A stretch of DNA of 64,000 nucleotides from Ferrithrix thermotolerans DSM 19514 (GCA_945906305.1 CAMDQT010000002.1:62001-126000), one strand, 5' to 3'; positions 42,514 through 51,012 are shown, numbered from the stretch's first letter. The notes: generated by a model from the sequence alone, not told the origin. Program-made: numbers and translations.

Positions 42514-43282
42514 AGGGCTGGCTGGCGACCTCGAACTCACACGCTGGGTCGCCTAGGACCAGCGAGGAACCCGACGTGGGCACGTTATTGCCGTAGAGCG
42601 CGCCCATCATGCCGCGGATCATGCCGCGGTCCACGGCACAGATCACCGGGTGCACGACCTCGGCGCCACCGAATGGGCAGTGCTCGGCGACGATGCGGAG
42701 CTGCGTGACCCGATCGTCTTTGTCGTTGCCGGTCCGCGGGTGCGCAGGGTCCGTGGCGGTATCGACGTGGGCGGCGAATCCGTGCGCAGTCATGGCATCG
42801 GCGACGGCATGCAGCGCGGCGCGGAAGCTGTGCTGGGTTTCCGCCGCGTCGCCCATCGCGGCCGCCATGGCCTGGCCATACTCGGCCCCGACTTCCTCGG
42901 CGAGGGCTTCGGCCTGTTCTCGGGGCAAAAGGGCGAGCGCACGCTTGAGCAGGGTCACCAGCACGGCGTCATGGCGAACGAGAACCTGCGGGCTGAGCTG
43001 CGGTTCGGTGGCGCAGTAGCGCTTGGAAGGTCGGCCGGCGCCGCTGCGGGTGCCCCGGGCGAGGACGACCTCGGCGTACCCGCCTGCGGCGAGCTTGTCG
43101 AGGTGGTGGCGGGCCACGTTCACATGCAAGCCGAAGCGTTCGGCCACCTCAGCGGCGGTAGCTCCGCTTGGAACCTCGTGCAGGTACAGGAAGATGTCGC
43201 GGCGGGTGGGGTCTCCGAAGGCGGAGGAGATAGCGCTGACGGCCGAGGCGAACTCGGTGGGATTCAAGGCAGATCGCTCCAC
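42512..43282 (-). CDS. SufR-like iron-sulfur transcriptional regulator
   Basis: A 256-residue regulator with an N-terminal winged helix-turn-helix (SSAFGDPTRRDIFLYLHEVPSGATAAEVAERFGLHVNVARHHLDKLAAGGY) and a C-terminal domain with cysteines arranged as in SufR: HCPFGGAEVVHPVICAVDRGM and, later, DPACEFEV. SufR holds a [4Fe-4S] or [2Fe-2S] cluster and represses iron-sulfur assembly genes. It is divergent from mrp, an iron-sulfur carrier, which supports this role. The GTG start has TAGAAT 6 nt upstream (leaderless). An inverted repeat CCTA-N6-TAGG lies between the two genes. Confidence 0.78.
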   Translation of the reverse strand: MERSALNPTEFASAVSAISSAFGDPTRRDIFLYLHEVPSGATAAEVAERFGLHVNVARHHLDKLAAGGYAEVVLARGTRSGAGRPSKRYCATEPQLSPQVLVRHDAVLVTLLKRALALLPREQAEALAEEVGAEYGQAMAAAMGDAAETQHSFRAALHAVADAMTAHGFAAHVDTATDPAHPRTGNDKDDRVTQLRIVAEHCPFGGAEVVHPVICAVDRGMIRGMMGALYGNNVPTSGSSLVLGDPACEFEVASQP

Positions 43283-43288
43283 CCCACT

Positions 43289-43294
43289 ATTCTA
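43289..43294 (-). promoter_or_regulatory. -10 element of leaderless sufR-like mRNA
   Basis: TAGAAT on the minus strand, 6 nt before the GTG at 43282. Confidence 0.5.
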
Positions 43295-43308
43295 CCTATC
43301 GCCGTAGG
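43295..43308. promoter_or_regulatory. Inverted repeat in the sufR-mrp intergenic region
   Basis: CCTATCGCCGTAGG (CCTA-N6-TAGG) sits directly upstream of the sufR-like -10 and 22 nt before the mrp ATG. It is placed to control both divergent genes and is a candidate operator for the SufR-like protein. Confidence 0.35.
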
Positions 43309-43330
43309 AGAAATCCTGAAAGGGTTGCGC

Positions 43331-44470
43331 ATGCCCCTCACTGAAGCCGCTGTCCTCGACGCGCTCCGCCCCGTCCAGGACCCTGAATTGCACCGGTCGA
43401 TCGTGGATCTCGGCATGGTCCGAGCGGTCTCCATCGAAGATCGAGCGGTGGTGGTAGACGTCGATCTGACCATCGCCGGGTGCCCGTTGCGCAACGAGAT
43501 CGATCAACGGGTCAGTGGCGCCCTAGCCGCGCTTGGTGCCACGTCGGTGCAGGTGCGCTTCGGGGTCATGAACGACGAGCAGCGGGCCAAGGTCCGCCAG
43601 CTGGTACACGGCGACCCGGCCGCCACGGCGGGGTCGCAGAACTCCCACGGCCACGCCGAGGGTCGGGTCATTCCTTTCGCCGATCCATCCAACCGCACCC
43701 GGTGTCTGTTGATCGCTTCGGGCAAGGGTGGGGTGGGCAAGTCTTCGATCACCGCCAACCTGGCAATCGCCCTCGCCCGACGAGGCCGCAAGGTGGCGGT
43801 CATCGACGCCGACGTCTGGGGGTTCTCGATTCCCCGCATGCTGGGCGTGGATCGGTCTCCGGTCGTCATCGATTCGATGTTGATCCCGCCCGAGGTGCAC
43901 GGCGTCCGCTGTATCTCGATGGGGTTTTTCGTCGAGGAGAATCAGCCGGTGATCTGGCGGGGGCCGATGTTGCACAAGGCGCTCGAGCAGTTCCTCACCG
44001 ATGTCTTCTGGGATGACCCTGATTATCTGCTGGTGGATTTGCCGCCCGGCACCGGGGACATCTCGCTGTCCCTATCCCAGTTTCTGCCGCGCAGCGAGGT
44101 GCTCGTGGTCACCACGCCCCAGCCGGCGTCCCAGAAGGTCGCCCAACGGGTCGGGTTCATGGCCCACAAGGTGAACCTACAGGTGCGCGGCGTCATCGAG
44201 AACATGAGCTGGTTCATGGGTGATGACGGCAAGCGCTACGAGCTCTTCGGTGCCGGAGGCGGCGAAGAGCTGTCCAAGGTGCTCGAGGTGCCGCTGATCG
44301 GCCGGGTGCCGTTTGTGCCGGAGCTGCGCATCGGTTCCGATATCGGCCAACCCATCATGGCGGTGGATCCTGACAGCGAGGCGGCGCTGGCCATCGATGC
44401 GATCGCCGGTCAACTCGAAACCGTGCTACGCCCGACGCGCATCTATAGCAGCGCCCTGAAGCTCAACTAA
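43331..44470 (+). CDS. mrp: Mrp/ApbC-type iron-sulfur carrier ATPase
   Basis: A 379-residue P-loop ATPase with an N-terminal DUF59 domain (VLDALRPVQDPELHRSIVDLGMV; CPLRNEID). The deviant Walker A is LIASGKGGVGKSSITANLA, DADVWGFSIPRMLGV follows, and DYLLVDLPPGTGDISLSLSQF is the family's Walker B. The C-terminal GVIENMSWFMGDDGKRYELFG lacks the CxxC of Proteobacterial ApbC, which is usual in actinobacteria. It probably transfers iron-sulfur clusters. AAAGGG is 7 nt before the ATG. The track ORF beginning at 42650 includes 227 residues read antisense to the SufR-like gene. Confidence 0.9.
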   Translation: MPLTEAAVLDALRPVQDPELHRSIVDLGMVRAVSIEDRAVVVDVDLTIAGCPLRNEIDQRVSGALAALGATSVQVRFGVMNDEQRAKVRQLVHGDPAATAGSQNSHGHAEGRVIPFADPSNRTRCLLIASGKGGVGKSSITANLAIALARRGRKVAVIDADVWGFSIPRMLGVDRSPVVIDSMLIPPEVHGVRCISMGFFVEENQPVIWRGPMLHKALEQFLTDVFWDDPDYLLVDLPPGTGDISLSLSQFLPRSEVLVVTTPQPASQKVAQRVGFMAHKVNLQVRGVIENMSWFMGDDGKRYELFGAGGGEELSKVLEVPLIGRVPFVPELRIGSDIGQPIMAVDPDSEAALAIDAIAGQLETVLRPTRIYSSALKLN

Positions 44471-44554
44471 GGGTCCAACCGCCTCCGGTGGGCGGGAAGG
44501 TCCAGCCGATCCGGTAGCGTTCAGGCGCCGACCGGCAGAAGAGGAAGCTAGGGA

Positions 44555-44797
44555 GTGAGCGTGGACGTTCGCATCGGTATGTTGCACAACCCCAAGGAGC
44601 TGACGCTGGACTTGGGCGATGCCGACCGCGACAAGGTCAGGGCCGATATCGACGGGGCATTGGCGGGGGCGACCTCGGTGCTGTGGCTCACCGACAAGGA
44701 CGGCCGCTCGCTCGGCGTGCCCACCGGTGGCATTGCCTATGTCGAACTGGGTTCGGCCGACGCCAAGCGTCCGATGGGCTTCGCTCCGGAGCGCTGA
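44555..44797 (+). CDS. DUF3107 family protein
   Basis: An 80-residue conserved actinobacterial protein (VDVRIGMLHNPKELTLDL...GGIAYVELGSADAKRPMGF) that matches the DUF3107 pattern. Its function is unknown. The GTG at 44555 follows a gggag-type site, and a TAGCGT hexamer about 35 nt upstream could be the -10. It lies between mrp and the histidine kinase on the same strand. Confidence 0.8.
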   Translation: MSVDVRIGMLHNPKELTLDLGDADRDKVRADIDGALAGATSVLWLTDKDGRSLGVPTGGIAYVELGSADAKRPMGFAPER

Positions 44798-44919
44798 ACG
44801 TTGCTCCCGGGGGCCTGATCCTCACCCGAGAAGGCCTACTAGCGGGCCGGTGTCCTGTGGGCCGCGGGCGTAGAACTTCGGTGCCGGGCTGCGGACGCGC
44901 CCGGTAGTCTCCATCTCGC

Positions 44920-46446
44920 ATGTACAGCCTGAGTGAGGTCGCCCGGGTCCACACCGACCTCGGCCCGACGGACATCGATCACCTGCAGCGTCTGGTGGCC
45001 AACTGGGGGTTGCTGGCGGACTTGTCCTTCACTGACCTGCTGCTCTTCGCCACCGATGCATCCGCCCATCGTGGTGGCACCGCGGCATCCTCGACCCGTC
45101 AGTACGTCGTGTTGGCCCAGGTCCGCCCCACCACCAGCCAGACGTTGTACCCGTCCGACCTGGTGGGATCGCTCGCGTCGGCCGTGGAGCGGCCGCTGGT
45201 GGATCGCTGTTACCGCTCCGGCGAGACGATCGGCGCGGACGAGATCGTCGCCGAAGAAGAAGTCGCGCACTCGGTTCGGGCGGTACCGGTGCGTCATGGG
45301 GGCCGGATCATCGGGGTCCTCGCCAGCGAGGGTTTGCCCAGCGGAGGTCGCCGCCACGGCGAGTTGGAGACCGCGTATCTCAACGCTTTCGGGCATCTCG
45401 CCCGTATGGTCTCGGTGGGTGATTTCCCGTTCCCGGGCACTGAAGACCCACTCAAGGAACTGCCCCGCGTCGGCGACGGCGTCATCTTGCTTGGGGCCGA
45501 CGGGCGGGTGCAGTACAGCTCCCCGAACGCCGTGTCGGCCTTACACCGACTCGGGGTGGTCGTGCAGGTCGAGGGGGCGACGTTCGGGCAACTCGGCCTC
45601 GATGAAGCAGTGGTGCGCAACTCCACTGGCCAGCGGCAACCAGCCACGGCGGAGCTGTCCCGGGGAACTCACACCAACGTGCTGGTCCACGCCGTGCCGT
45701 TGCTAGGACGCAGCGCGGTGGTGGGGGTGTTGCTGGTGTTGCGGGACATCTCCGATTTGCGCCGGTTGGACCGGCTGCTCGTCTCCAAGGACACCCATAT
45801 CCGCGAGATCCACCATCGGGTCAAGAACAACTTGCAGACCATCTCGTCTCTGCTGCGTATCCAGGCCCGACGGGTGTCCTCACCCGAGGCCCGTGAAGCC
45901 ATCGAGGAATCGGTTCGTCGAATCGGCTCGATCGCGGTCGTCCACGAGACCCTTTCCCGCGAGGCTGGCGACGACGTTCCCTTCTCCGACATTGCCCGTC
46001 CGATCATCCGGATGGTCGAGGAGTCCTTGGTCTCCCCGGAGCGCCCGGTGCGCTTTGGGTTAGTCGGTGATAGCCCGACGTTGCACGCCGATGTCGCCAC
46101 GCCACTGGCCTTGGTGCTCACCGAACTGCTGCAGAACACCGTCGACCACGCCTACCGTGGTCCGGCGGCGAGCACCGAGGGTGACGATCCTGGTCAGGTG
46201 GTGGTCACCGTGACCGGGCCAGTCGAGCTGAACGGGCGTTCGTCGGTGGTCGTCGAGGTGCGTGACGATGGCGTGGGGCTGCCGGAAGGCTTTTCCCTCG
46301 AGACCTCAACGGGACTCGGTCTGTCTATCGTCGGCACCCTGGTCTGCAACGAACTCGAGGGGTCAATCGCCATGACCGGCCGTCCCGATGAGCAGGCTGG
46401 CACCGTGGTGACAGTGACGGTGCCGCTAGAGCGGCGGACAGACTGA
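44920..46446 (+). CDS. PdtaS-type sensor histidine kinase
   Basis: A soluble 508-residue histidine kinase of the HWE/HisKA_2 group. It has an N-terminal GAF-like region (about 1-170), a PAS-like region (about 180-290), a phosphoacceptor helix REIHHRVKNNLQTISSLLRIQARR, and a C-terminal ATPase with LVLTELLQNTVDHAY (N box), VEVRDDGVGLPEG (G1) and STGLGLSIVGTLV (G2). This domain order matches PdtaS of mycobacteria, which phosphorylates the ANTAR RNA-binding regulator PdtaR; no ANTAR gene is present here. No transmembrane segment is predicted. The ATG has TAGTCT 9 nt upstream. Confidence 0.87.
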   Translation: MYSLSEVARVHTDLGPTDIDHLQRLVANWGLLADLSFTDLLLFATDASAHRGGTAASSTRQYVVLAQVRPTTSQTLYPSDLVGSLASAVERPLVDRCYRSGETIGADEIVAEEEVAHSVRAVPVRHGGRIIGVLASEGLPSGGRRHGELETAYLNAFGHLARMVSVGDFPFPGTEDPLKELPRVGDGVILLGADGRVQYSSPNAVSALHRLGVVVQVEGATFGQLGLDEAVVRNSTGQRQPATAELSRGTHTNVLVHAVPLLGRSAVVGVLLVLRDISDLRRLDRLLVSKDTHIREIHHRVKNNLQTISSLLRIQARRVSSPEAREAIEESVRRIGSIAVVHETLSREAGDDVPFSDIARPIIRMVEESLVSPERPVRFGLVGDSPTLHADVATPLALVLTELLQNTVDHAYRGPAASTEGDDPGQVVVTVTGPVELNGRSSVVVEVRDDGVGLPEGFSLETSTGLGLSIVGTLVCNELEGSIAMTGRPDEQAGTVVTVTVPLERRTD

Positions 46447-46493
46447 GCGACGCTCGACATCGCCCGGCATCGCTCCGGTTGTGCTGAACGAGG

Positions 46494-46790
46494 TCAGGAT
46501 GCTTCGCGCTGGTCGTTCAGCCAAGTCTTGCGGAGCTTACGACGCTCATCTTCGGAGGTACCGCCCCACACGCCGGTGTCCTGGTTGGTCATGAGGGCGA
46601 ATTCCAGGCAGGGGGTCAGCGAGGGGCAGGACTCGCATACGGCCTTGGCCATGGCGATCTGTTCCAGTGCTGGTCCAGTGGTGCCAACGGGGAAGAAAAG
46701 GTCGGGACTGGTGTCGCGACAGTGTGCGATACGTCGCCATTCATCGTTCTCAGCCGCAAGGGTCAGATTACGAGACGAAGAAAGGGCCAC
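46494..46790 (-). CDS. WhiB1-like iron-sulfur regulator
   Basis: A 98-residue WhiB-family protein. The cluster cysteines are in RRIAHCRDTSPDLFFP and in AKAVCESCPSLTPCLEFAL, followed by TGVWGGTSEDERRKLRK, the Wbl G-V-W-G-G turn and basic DNA-binding tail. DELFFPVG-type residues (DLFFPVGTTGPALEQIA) place it in the WhiB1 group, which binds sigma-A and senses nitric oxide. The track begins at 46862; a GTG at 46790 with GGAGG 5 nt before it gives a family-length protein. A promoter with good -35/-10 lies about 150 nt upstream, leaving a long leader. Confidence 0.88.
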   Translation of the reverse strand: MALSSSRNLTLAAENDEWRRIAHCRDTSPDLFFPVGTTGPALEQIAMAKAVCESCPSLTPCLEFALMTNQDTGVWGGTSEDERRKLRKTWLNDQREAS

Positions 46791-47102
46791 CAAGACCTCC
46801 AACCCAAACGCGCCAACGGCGCAGGAACTAGCTAGGGGGATTGCCACTCGTTCAACGGACACCTGCCTGGCCGACGGGGGTTGAAGAACTCCGAGGGTAG
46901 TAGGCGTGCTGCCTTGGTCGGACCGTGTGACCGTCAGAATTTACAACCTGTTAATGGAAGCGATCAAGGGATGGGGGGAGGATTTTCTGCCGATTGTCGG
47001 TGAGGACCGGAGACATGACGGTCCGTTCCGCCCGACCCCTTGCCTCGACACGGGCCGAGACGGCGCCGCTCACATCTGGTCGGGGTCGGCTCTCCGGCCG
47101 GT
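46791..47102. other. 312-bp gene-free region (whiB leader and promoter)
   Basis: The region between whiB and the lipid kinase holds the whiB promoter and an untranslated leader of about 140 nt. It also contains a run reading MSVERVAIPLASSCAVGAFGLEVL in frame with whiB, which may be an N-terminal extension or a leader. The remaining 135 bp, up to the kinase stop, show nothing I can name. Confidence 0.6.
46938..46967 (-). promoter_or_regulatory. whiB promoter
   Basis: On the minus strand TTGATC (-35) is followed after 18 nt by TAAATT (-10). This is the best two-part sigma-70-type promoter I see in the window. The start site would lie near 46931. Confidence 0.55.
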
Positions 47103-48053
47103 TCATGGCCTGGTCGGCGCGATCAGCCGCAGGGCATCGGGCTCCCAGCGGAAGCTAAACGAGCAGGTGGGCCCCATCGGCTCCCCGTCGGTCTGAGCCG
47201 AGGCCGGAGCCATTGAGTAGTAGGTGACTTCGGAAGTGACCTTACGGCACTGCACCCCGTTGGCAGTGGCGATGCCCTTCGAGGAGTACAACATGCGGCC
47301 GGCGAGGCGGGCGATGGTGAGGACCGAACTCGGCCGCACCTCGACCGCCCATAGGCCGTCACCGCTGCGGCAGCCGGTTGGCAGCACCGTGAGTGGGCGA
47401 CGTCCCGCGTAGGAGTAGGGGTGGGTGGCGAGGGCCAGCACCCAGAACGCGCTCTGGGAGCGGTCCAACCCGGGCTCAATGGATTCGGACTGGGCAGGTT
47501 CGCTAAAAAGGGCAGTCGGGCCGGGTCGCGGCCACGCTTCGCGGCAGGCGGCGGCGGCAAACCATAGGTGGCCGAGGTGGGCCTTGAGCGAGGGCCGGGA
47601 CTCGACTCTTTTGACCACGGCAGCGTCGAAGCCCACCCCGGCATTGGCCAGGAACCCCCAGCCGTTGAGCCGGCCCCAGCCGCGTCGGCTGGTCCAACCC
47701 GCTCCGAGGGCGCGGAGCGCAACGTCGTGGGCCTCGCCGAGCGCTCTGGGCAGGCCCAAGGTGCGGGCGACGACATTTGTCGTCCCCCCGGGTAGGGGAA
47801 CCAAGGTGGCGTCGGATTTGGCGTTGGCCATCACGTTCGCCACCCGATTGAGCGTGCCGTCACCACCGAGCACGGCCACCGCCTGGGTTCCCGCCAGAGC
47901 GGCTCGTACGTCCTCGTCCAAGCCGTGACGGGACGTGAGCAGCAGGTCCACCTGGTGCTCACGCGACCAGCGTTCGATGCTGGCCGAGATGCGGTCCCGG
48001 TTTACGCCGCGGGCGTGAGGATTGGCCACGAGCAGGACGCGCACGGAGTGCAT
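47103..48053 (-). CDS. Diacylglycerol kinase-family lipid kinase
   Basis: A 316-residue lipid kinase of the DgkB/YegS/sphingosine kinase family. VRVLLVANPHARGVNRDRI opens the catalytic domain, VAVLGGDGTLNRVANVMA contains the GGDGT nucleotide motif, PLPGGTTNVVARTLGLP follows and FLANAGVGFDAAVVKRVE is typical. It probably phosphorylates diacylglycerol or another lipid alcohol at the membrane face. Several actinobacterial homologues act in phosphatidylinositol or cell-wall lipid synthesis. It is divergent from etfB. Confidence 0.85.
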   Translation of the reverse strand: MHSVRVLLVANPHARGVNRDRISASIERWSREHQVDLLLTSRHGLDEDVRAALAGTQAVAVLGGDGTLNRVANVMANAKSDATLVPLPGGTTNVVARTLGLPRALGEAHDVALRALGAGWTSRRGWGRLNGWGFLANAGVGFDAAVVKRVESRPSLKAHLGHLWFAAAACREAWPRPGPTALFSEPAQSESIEPGLDRSQSAFWVLALATHPYSYAGRRPLTVLPTGCRSGDGLWAVEVRPSSVLTIARLAGRMLYSSKGIATANGVQCRKVTSEVTYYSMAPASAQTDGEPMGPTCSFSFRWEPDALRLIAPTRP

Positions 48054-48112
48054 TGTGTCAGTCCTGGCCTCGTACTTGGCCTCTGATTTGTACGGTGATG
48101 CGCTCGGCGCAG

Positions 48113-48118
48113 CACAAT
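48113..48118 (+). promoter_or_regulatory. Possible -10 element of leaderless etfB mRNA
   Basis: CACAAT ends 6 nt before the etfB ATG. It differs from TAnnnT at the first base, so the case is weaker than for the other genes. Confidence 0.3.
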
Positions 48119-48124
48119 TCAGGT

Positions 48125-48904
48125 ATGCATGTCGTTGTCTGCGTGAAGCAGATCCCAGATCCAGCCGAGCCTGGTTCGCTCGATCCGGCTACCAAGACAC
48201 TGAAGCGGTCGGGCAATATCATTCTTGATGAGTCCGACTCCTATGGCGTGGAGATGGCGCTCCAGCTGGTGACCAGCGCCGGTGGCGGTACGGTGAGCTT
48301 GGTGTCGATGGCTCCCGGGGGAGAGACCAAGGGCCTTCGCACCGCGCTGGCCATGGGTGCCTCCGACGCCATCTTGGTGTCCGATCCGGTGCTGAACGGC
48401 ACCGACGCCCTCGGGACGGCCAAGGTGCTCGCGGCGGCGATCGCCCGGAAAAGCCCCGATCTGGTGCTCACCGCCACCGAGTCCTCCGATGGCTACACCG
48501 GCACGGTGCCCAGCCAGATCGCCGAGTTGCTCGGGCTGCCGTCGGTCACCTTCGCCCGTTCAATTGAGATCAACGGGCAGTCGGTGAACGTCCGGCGCCA
48601 AACCGAATCGGGCTACGACGAGGTGACCTGCCCACTTCCTGCGGTCGTATCGGTCACCGCTGGAGTGGTGGAGCCGCGTTACCCGTCCTTCAAGGGCATC
48701 ATGGCCGCCAAGTCCAAGCCGGTCGAGGCACTCACTGTCGCCGACCTCGGCTTGTCCGCCGATGAGGTCGGATGGGCCGGAGGCGGCCAGGAGATCGTCG
48801 AGATTGCCGCCTCCGAGGCCCGCGAGGCGGGCCGGGTCGTGGAAGACGAAGGCGAAGGCTATGCGGAGATCGTGAACTTCCTCGAGAACTTGAAGGTGAT
48901 CTGA
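48125..48904 (+). CDS. etfB: Electron transfer flavoprotein beta subunit
   Basis: A 259-residue ETF beta subunit (MHVVVCVKQIPDP; LDESDSYGVEMALQL; GTDALGTAKVLAAAI; VTATESSDGYTGTVPSQIAELLGLP). It forms a heterodimer with EtfA, takes electrons from acyl-CoA dehydrogenases and passes them to the quinone pool through an ETF-quinone oxidoreductase. The ATG at 48125 is the family start; the track adds 24 residues upstream. etfA begins one base after its stop. Confidence 0.94.
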   Translation: MHVVVCVKQIPDPAEPGSLDPATKTLKRSGNIILDESDSYGVEMALQLVTSAGGGTVSLVSMAPGGETKGLRTALAMGASDAILVSDPVLNGTDALGTAKVLAAAIARKSPDLVLTATESSDGYTGTVPSQIAELLGLPSVTFARSIEINGQSVNVRRQTESGYDEVTCPLPAVVSVTAGVVEPRYPSFKGIMAAKSKPVEALTVADLGLSADEVGWAGGGQEIVEIAASEAREAGRVVEDEGEGYAEIVNFLENLKVI

Positions 48905-48905
48905 C

Positions 48906-49871
48906 ATGGCACTGGACAACGTTTGGGTGTTCGCCGAGGCGGCCGACGGCCGAGTGAAGACCATCACACTGGAGATGCTGGCCAAGGCACGCGAGATTGC
49001 CGACGAGGTCAGCTGCTTCTATGCCGGTGCCGGTGATGACGTTGCAGAAACCCTTGGCGAGCATGGCGCGAGCACCGTGTTCGCAACGGGTGATCTCGAT
49101 GATGCGCTGCTCGGCCCACCGGTGGCGGCGGCGATCGCGGCCAAGATCGCAGCTGACGGTGCACCGGACTTGATCATGTTCGGCACCACCTACGACGGCC
49201 GGGACGTGGCCGGTCGGTTGTCCGCCAAGCTTGGCGCTCCGGTCATCACCAATGTCGCCGACCTCATCGTGAACGGCGAGGACGTGGCGGGCGTGGAGCC
49301 GGTATTCGGCGGTAGCACCAATGTGACCACTCGGTTCAAAGGCGAGGCGGTCAAGATCGTGCTCGTGCGGCCCAAATCCTTCGCCGCAGAATCGGCCGGT
49401 GGTTCGGTCGCCGACGTCGAGGATCTCGACGTGCCCGAGGTGGGCAACACCGGTACCGCCAAGGTCACGGCGCGTTTCATGGAGGAGACCAGCGGTCCCA
49501 AGCTCGAGGAGGCGGCGATCGTCGTATCGGGCGGTCGCGGTCTGGGCGAGGCGGCCAAATACGCCATGGTGGAGCAGCTCGCCAAGCTGCTCAAGGCGGC
49601 ACCGGGAGCGTCGCGTGCCATCGTTGATGCCGGTTGGGTGCCGTACTCCTATCAGGTTGGCCAAACCGGCAAGGTCGTCAAGCCGACCGTGTACCTGGCC
49701 TGCGGCATTTCAGGCGCCACTCAGCACATGGTGGGCATGAAGGGTGCCAAGTACATCATCGCCATCAACAAAGACAAGGAAGCCCCGATCTTCTCCATCG
49801 CCGATCTCGGGATCGTCGGTGACGTCCACAAGGTGATGCCCAAGCTGATCGAGGCCCTTCAGGGTCGCTGA
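48906..49871 (+). CDS. etfA: Electron transfer flavoprotein alpha subunit
   Basis: A 321-residue ETF alpha subunit. The C-terminal FAD-binding domain is clear: VVSGGRGLGEAAKYAMVEQLAKLL, SRAIVDAGWVPYSYQVGQTGKVVKPTVYLACGISGATQHMVGM and INKDKEAPIFSIADLGIVGDVHKVMPKL. It pairs with the adjacent EtfB and serves the three acyl-CoA dehydrogenases in the window. A strong hairpin follows 15 bp after the stop. Confidence 0.95.
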   Translation: MALDNVWVFAEAADGRVKTITLEMLAKAREIADEVSCFYAGAGDDVAETLGEHGASTVFATGDLDDALLGPPVAAAIAAKIAADGAPDLIMFGTTYDGRDVAGRLSAKLGAPVITNVADLIVNGEDVAGVEPVFGGSTNVTTRFKGEAVKIVLVRPKSFAAESAGGSVADVEDLDVPEVGNTGTAKVTARFMEETSGPKLEEAAIVVSGGRGLGEAAKYAMVEQLAKLLKAAPGASRAIVDAGWVPYSYQVGQTGKVVKPTVYLACGISGATQHMVGMKGAKYIIAINKDKEAPIFSIADLGIVGDVHKVMPKLIEALQGR

Positions 49872-49885
49872 GCTTGGGGTGCACA

Positions 49886-49914
49886 CAGGGCCCGGGGCGA
49901 CGCCTCGGGCCCTG
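49886..49914. terminator. Rho-independent-type terminator after etfA
   Basis: CAGGGCCCGGGGC pairs with GCCTCGGGCCCTG (12 of 13 positions) around a 3-nt loop, followed by agccgtttt. It is the strongest hairpin in the window and lies between convergent transcripts, so it could stop both. Confidence 0.7.
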
Positions 49915-49973
49915 AGCCGTTTTCGGCCTTACCGCCTGAACCTGGTTGGCTCGGGCGCCGCCAATGGCCTGGT

Positions 49974-50966
49974 TCAGCCGTCGAACTTGCGATCGCTGGC
50001 CATAACGGCCCAGGCCAAGCCGCGATCGGGGTCCGCCGCCGCCAGCCGGAACGTCCAGCCCATGTCGGACTCGGGGGTGTCCCAGGCCACGAAGACCAGC
50101 GCGGCGATGGCCTCGCCCAACTCGTCGGGCTCCACCGGCCAGTCGTCGGCCAGTCCGGTCAGGCTGGCCATGGTCCACCAGGCGATGAATCGGCCTGCAG
50201 CCATGCCGCGGCGGCGGCCATGAGCACCCCCTGAGGCGGCGGCCCAGGCCATCATCTCCAACGCCTGACGGGCCGGGATCGAACCGGTGCGGGCCTCTGC
50301 TACGCCGAGCGCGGCGATGGCGTCGAGGGGGTCGCCAGCCACCGTTACGGCATCGGCTCGGCCATTGGATTCGGTGGTCCATTGCCGGGTGAGGTCGATG
50401 AGGGCGTCGGTTGTGAGCGGGTCGCCCGCGAGTCGGGCCTCGTCAAGGGGCAGGACGACGGGCCGTAATGGAGGAAGTGCGGATGGGGGCGCGAAGATGC
50501 CGCGCTGCGGCTCGTAGGTGGCGAGCGGGTAACGCGGCTCCCATCGCTGCAACACCAACGGCAGTTCGTAGACCGAGGTGTCGATCGACTGGTCCTCGCT
50601 GAGGTCCTCACCTCGGACCACCCGTTCGTAGGCCACCAGCGCACGCACCGGCCCTGGTTCGAGATGGGGGGCCAACGAACGCCAGTCATGCACCGAGGCC
50701 ACCACTTCGCTGAGTGGTCCGATGGAGAAACGGCCGGTGGCCTCGCGCAGGATCGCCCCGCCGTGGGCGGCATCGGCTTGCAGCGCGATGCGGTACTCGG
50801 CATAAGACGCGGCCGGCCACAGTTGGCGCCCGACCGCGGTCGCGTTGTGGCAGCGGTCGCGTACGTGGCGAAGTTCGTCCCAATCTTGGTCGGCGCAAAG
50901 GTCCTCGAGGTGGCGTAGCAGCCCATCGAGGTCGGCACGTGCGATCAGTTCGTCGAGCCGGGTCAT
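49974..50966 (-). CDS. Conserved hypothetical protein downstream of the SCO1664-family gene
   Basis: A 330-residue cytoplasmic protein that I do not recognise. It starts MTRLDELIARADLDGLLRHLEDLCADQDWDELRHVRDRC, is helical and rich in Trp, Asp and Leu, and has a middle segment DTSVYELPLVLQRWEPRYPLATYEP and a C-terminal segment DMGWTFRLAAADPDRGLAWAVMASD. It follows the SCO1664-family gene on the same strand by 46 bp, forming a four-gene run with DUF3090 and phosphomutase. The ATG at 50966 is used because the track start (51461) reads through the upstream gene. Confidence 0.7.
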   Translation of the reverse strand: MTRLDELIARADLDGLLRHLEDLCADQDWDELRHVRDRCHNATAVGRQLWPAASYAEYRIALQADAAHGGAILREATGRFSIGPLSEVVASVHDWRSLAPHLEPGPVRALVAYERVVRGEDLSEDQSIDTSVYELPLVLQRWEPRYPLATYEPQRGIFAPPSALPPLRPVVLPLDEARLAGDPLTTDALIDLTRQWTTESNGRADAVTVAGDPLDAIAALGVAEARTGSIPARQALEMMAWAAASGGAHGRRRGMAAGRFIAWWTMASLTGLADDWPVEPDELGEAIAALVFVAWDTPESDMGWTFRLAAADPDRGLAWAVMASDRKFDG

Positions 50967-51012
50967 GGTTAGTCCGCTTTCGTCATGCCGATGGTGCTCC
51001 CGCAAGGCTGGC

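Noticed and set aside
42650-43330. N-terminal 227 residues of the track ORF ending in Mrp
   Set aside because: This part is antisense to the SufR-like gene; Mrp starts at the ATG at 43331 after AAAGGG and matches family length.
46906-47196. 96-residue plus-strand ORF between whiB and the lipid kinase
   Set aside because: It overlaps the kinase stop region and the whiB promoter, and its sequence has no motif or ribosome site.
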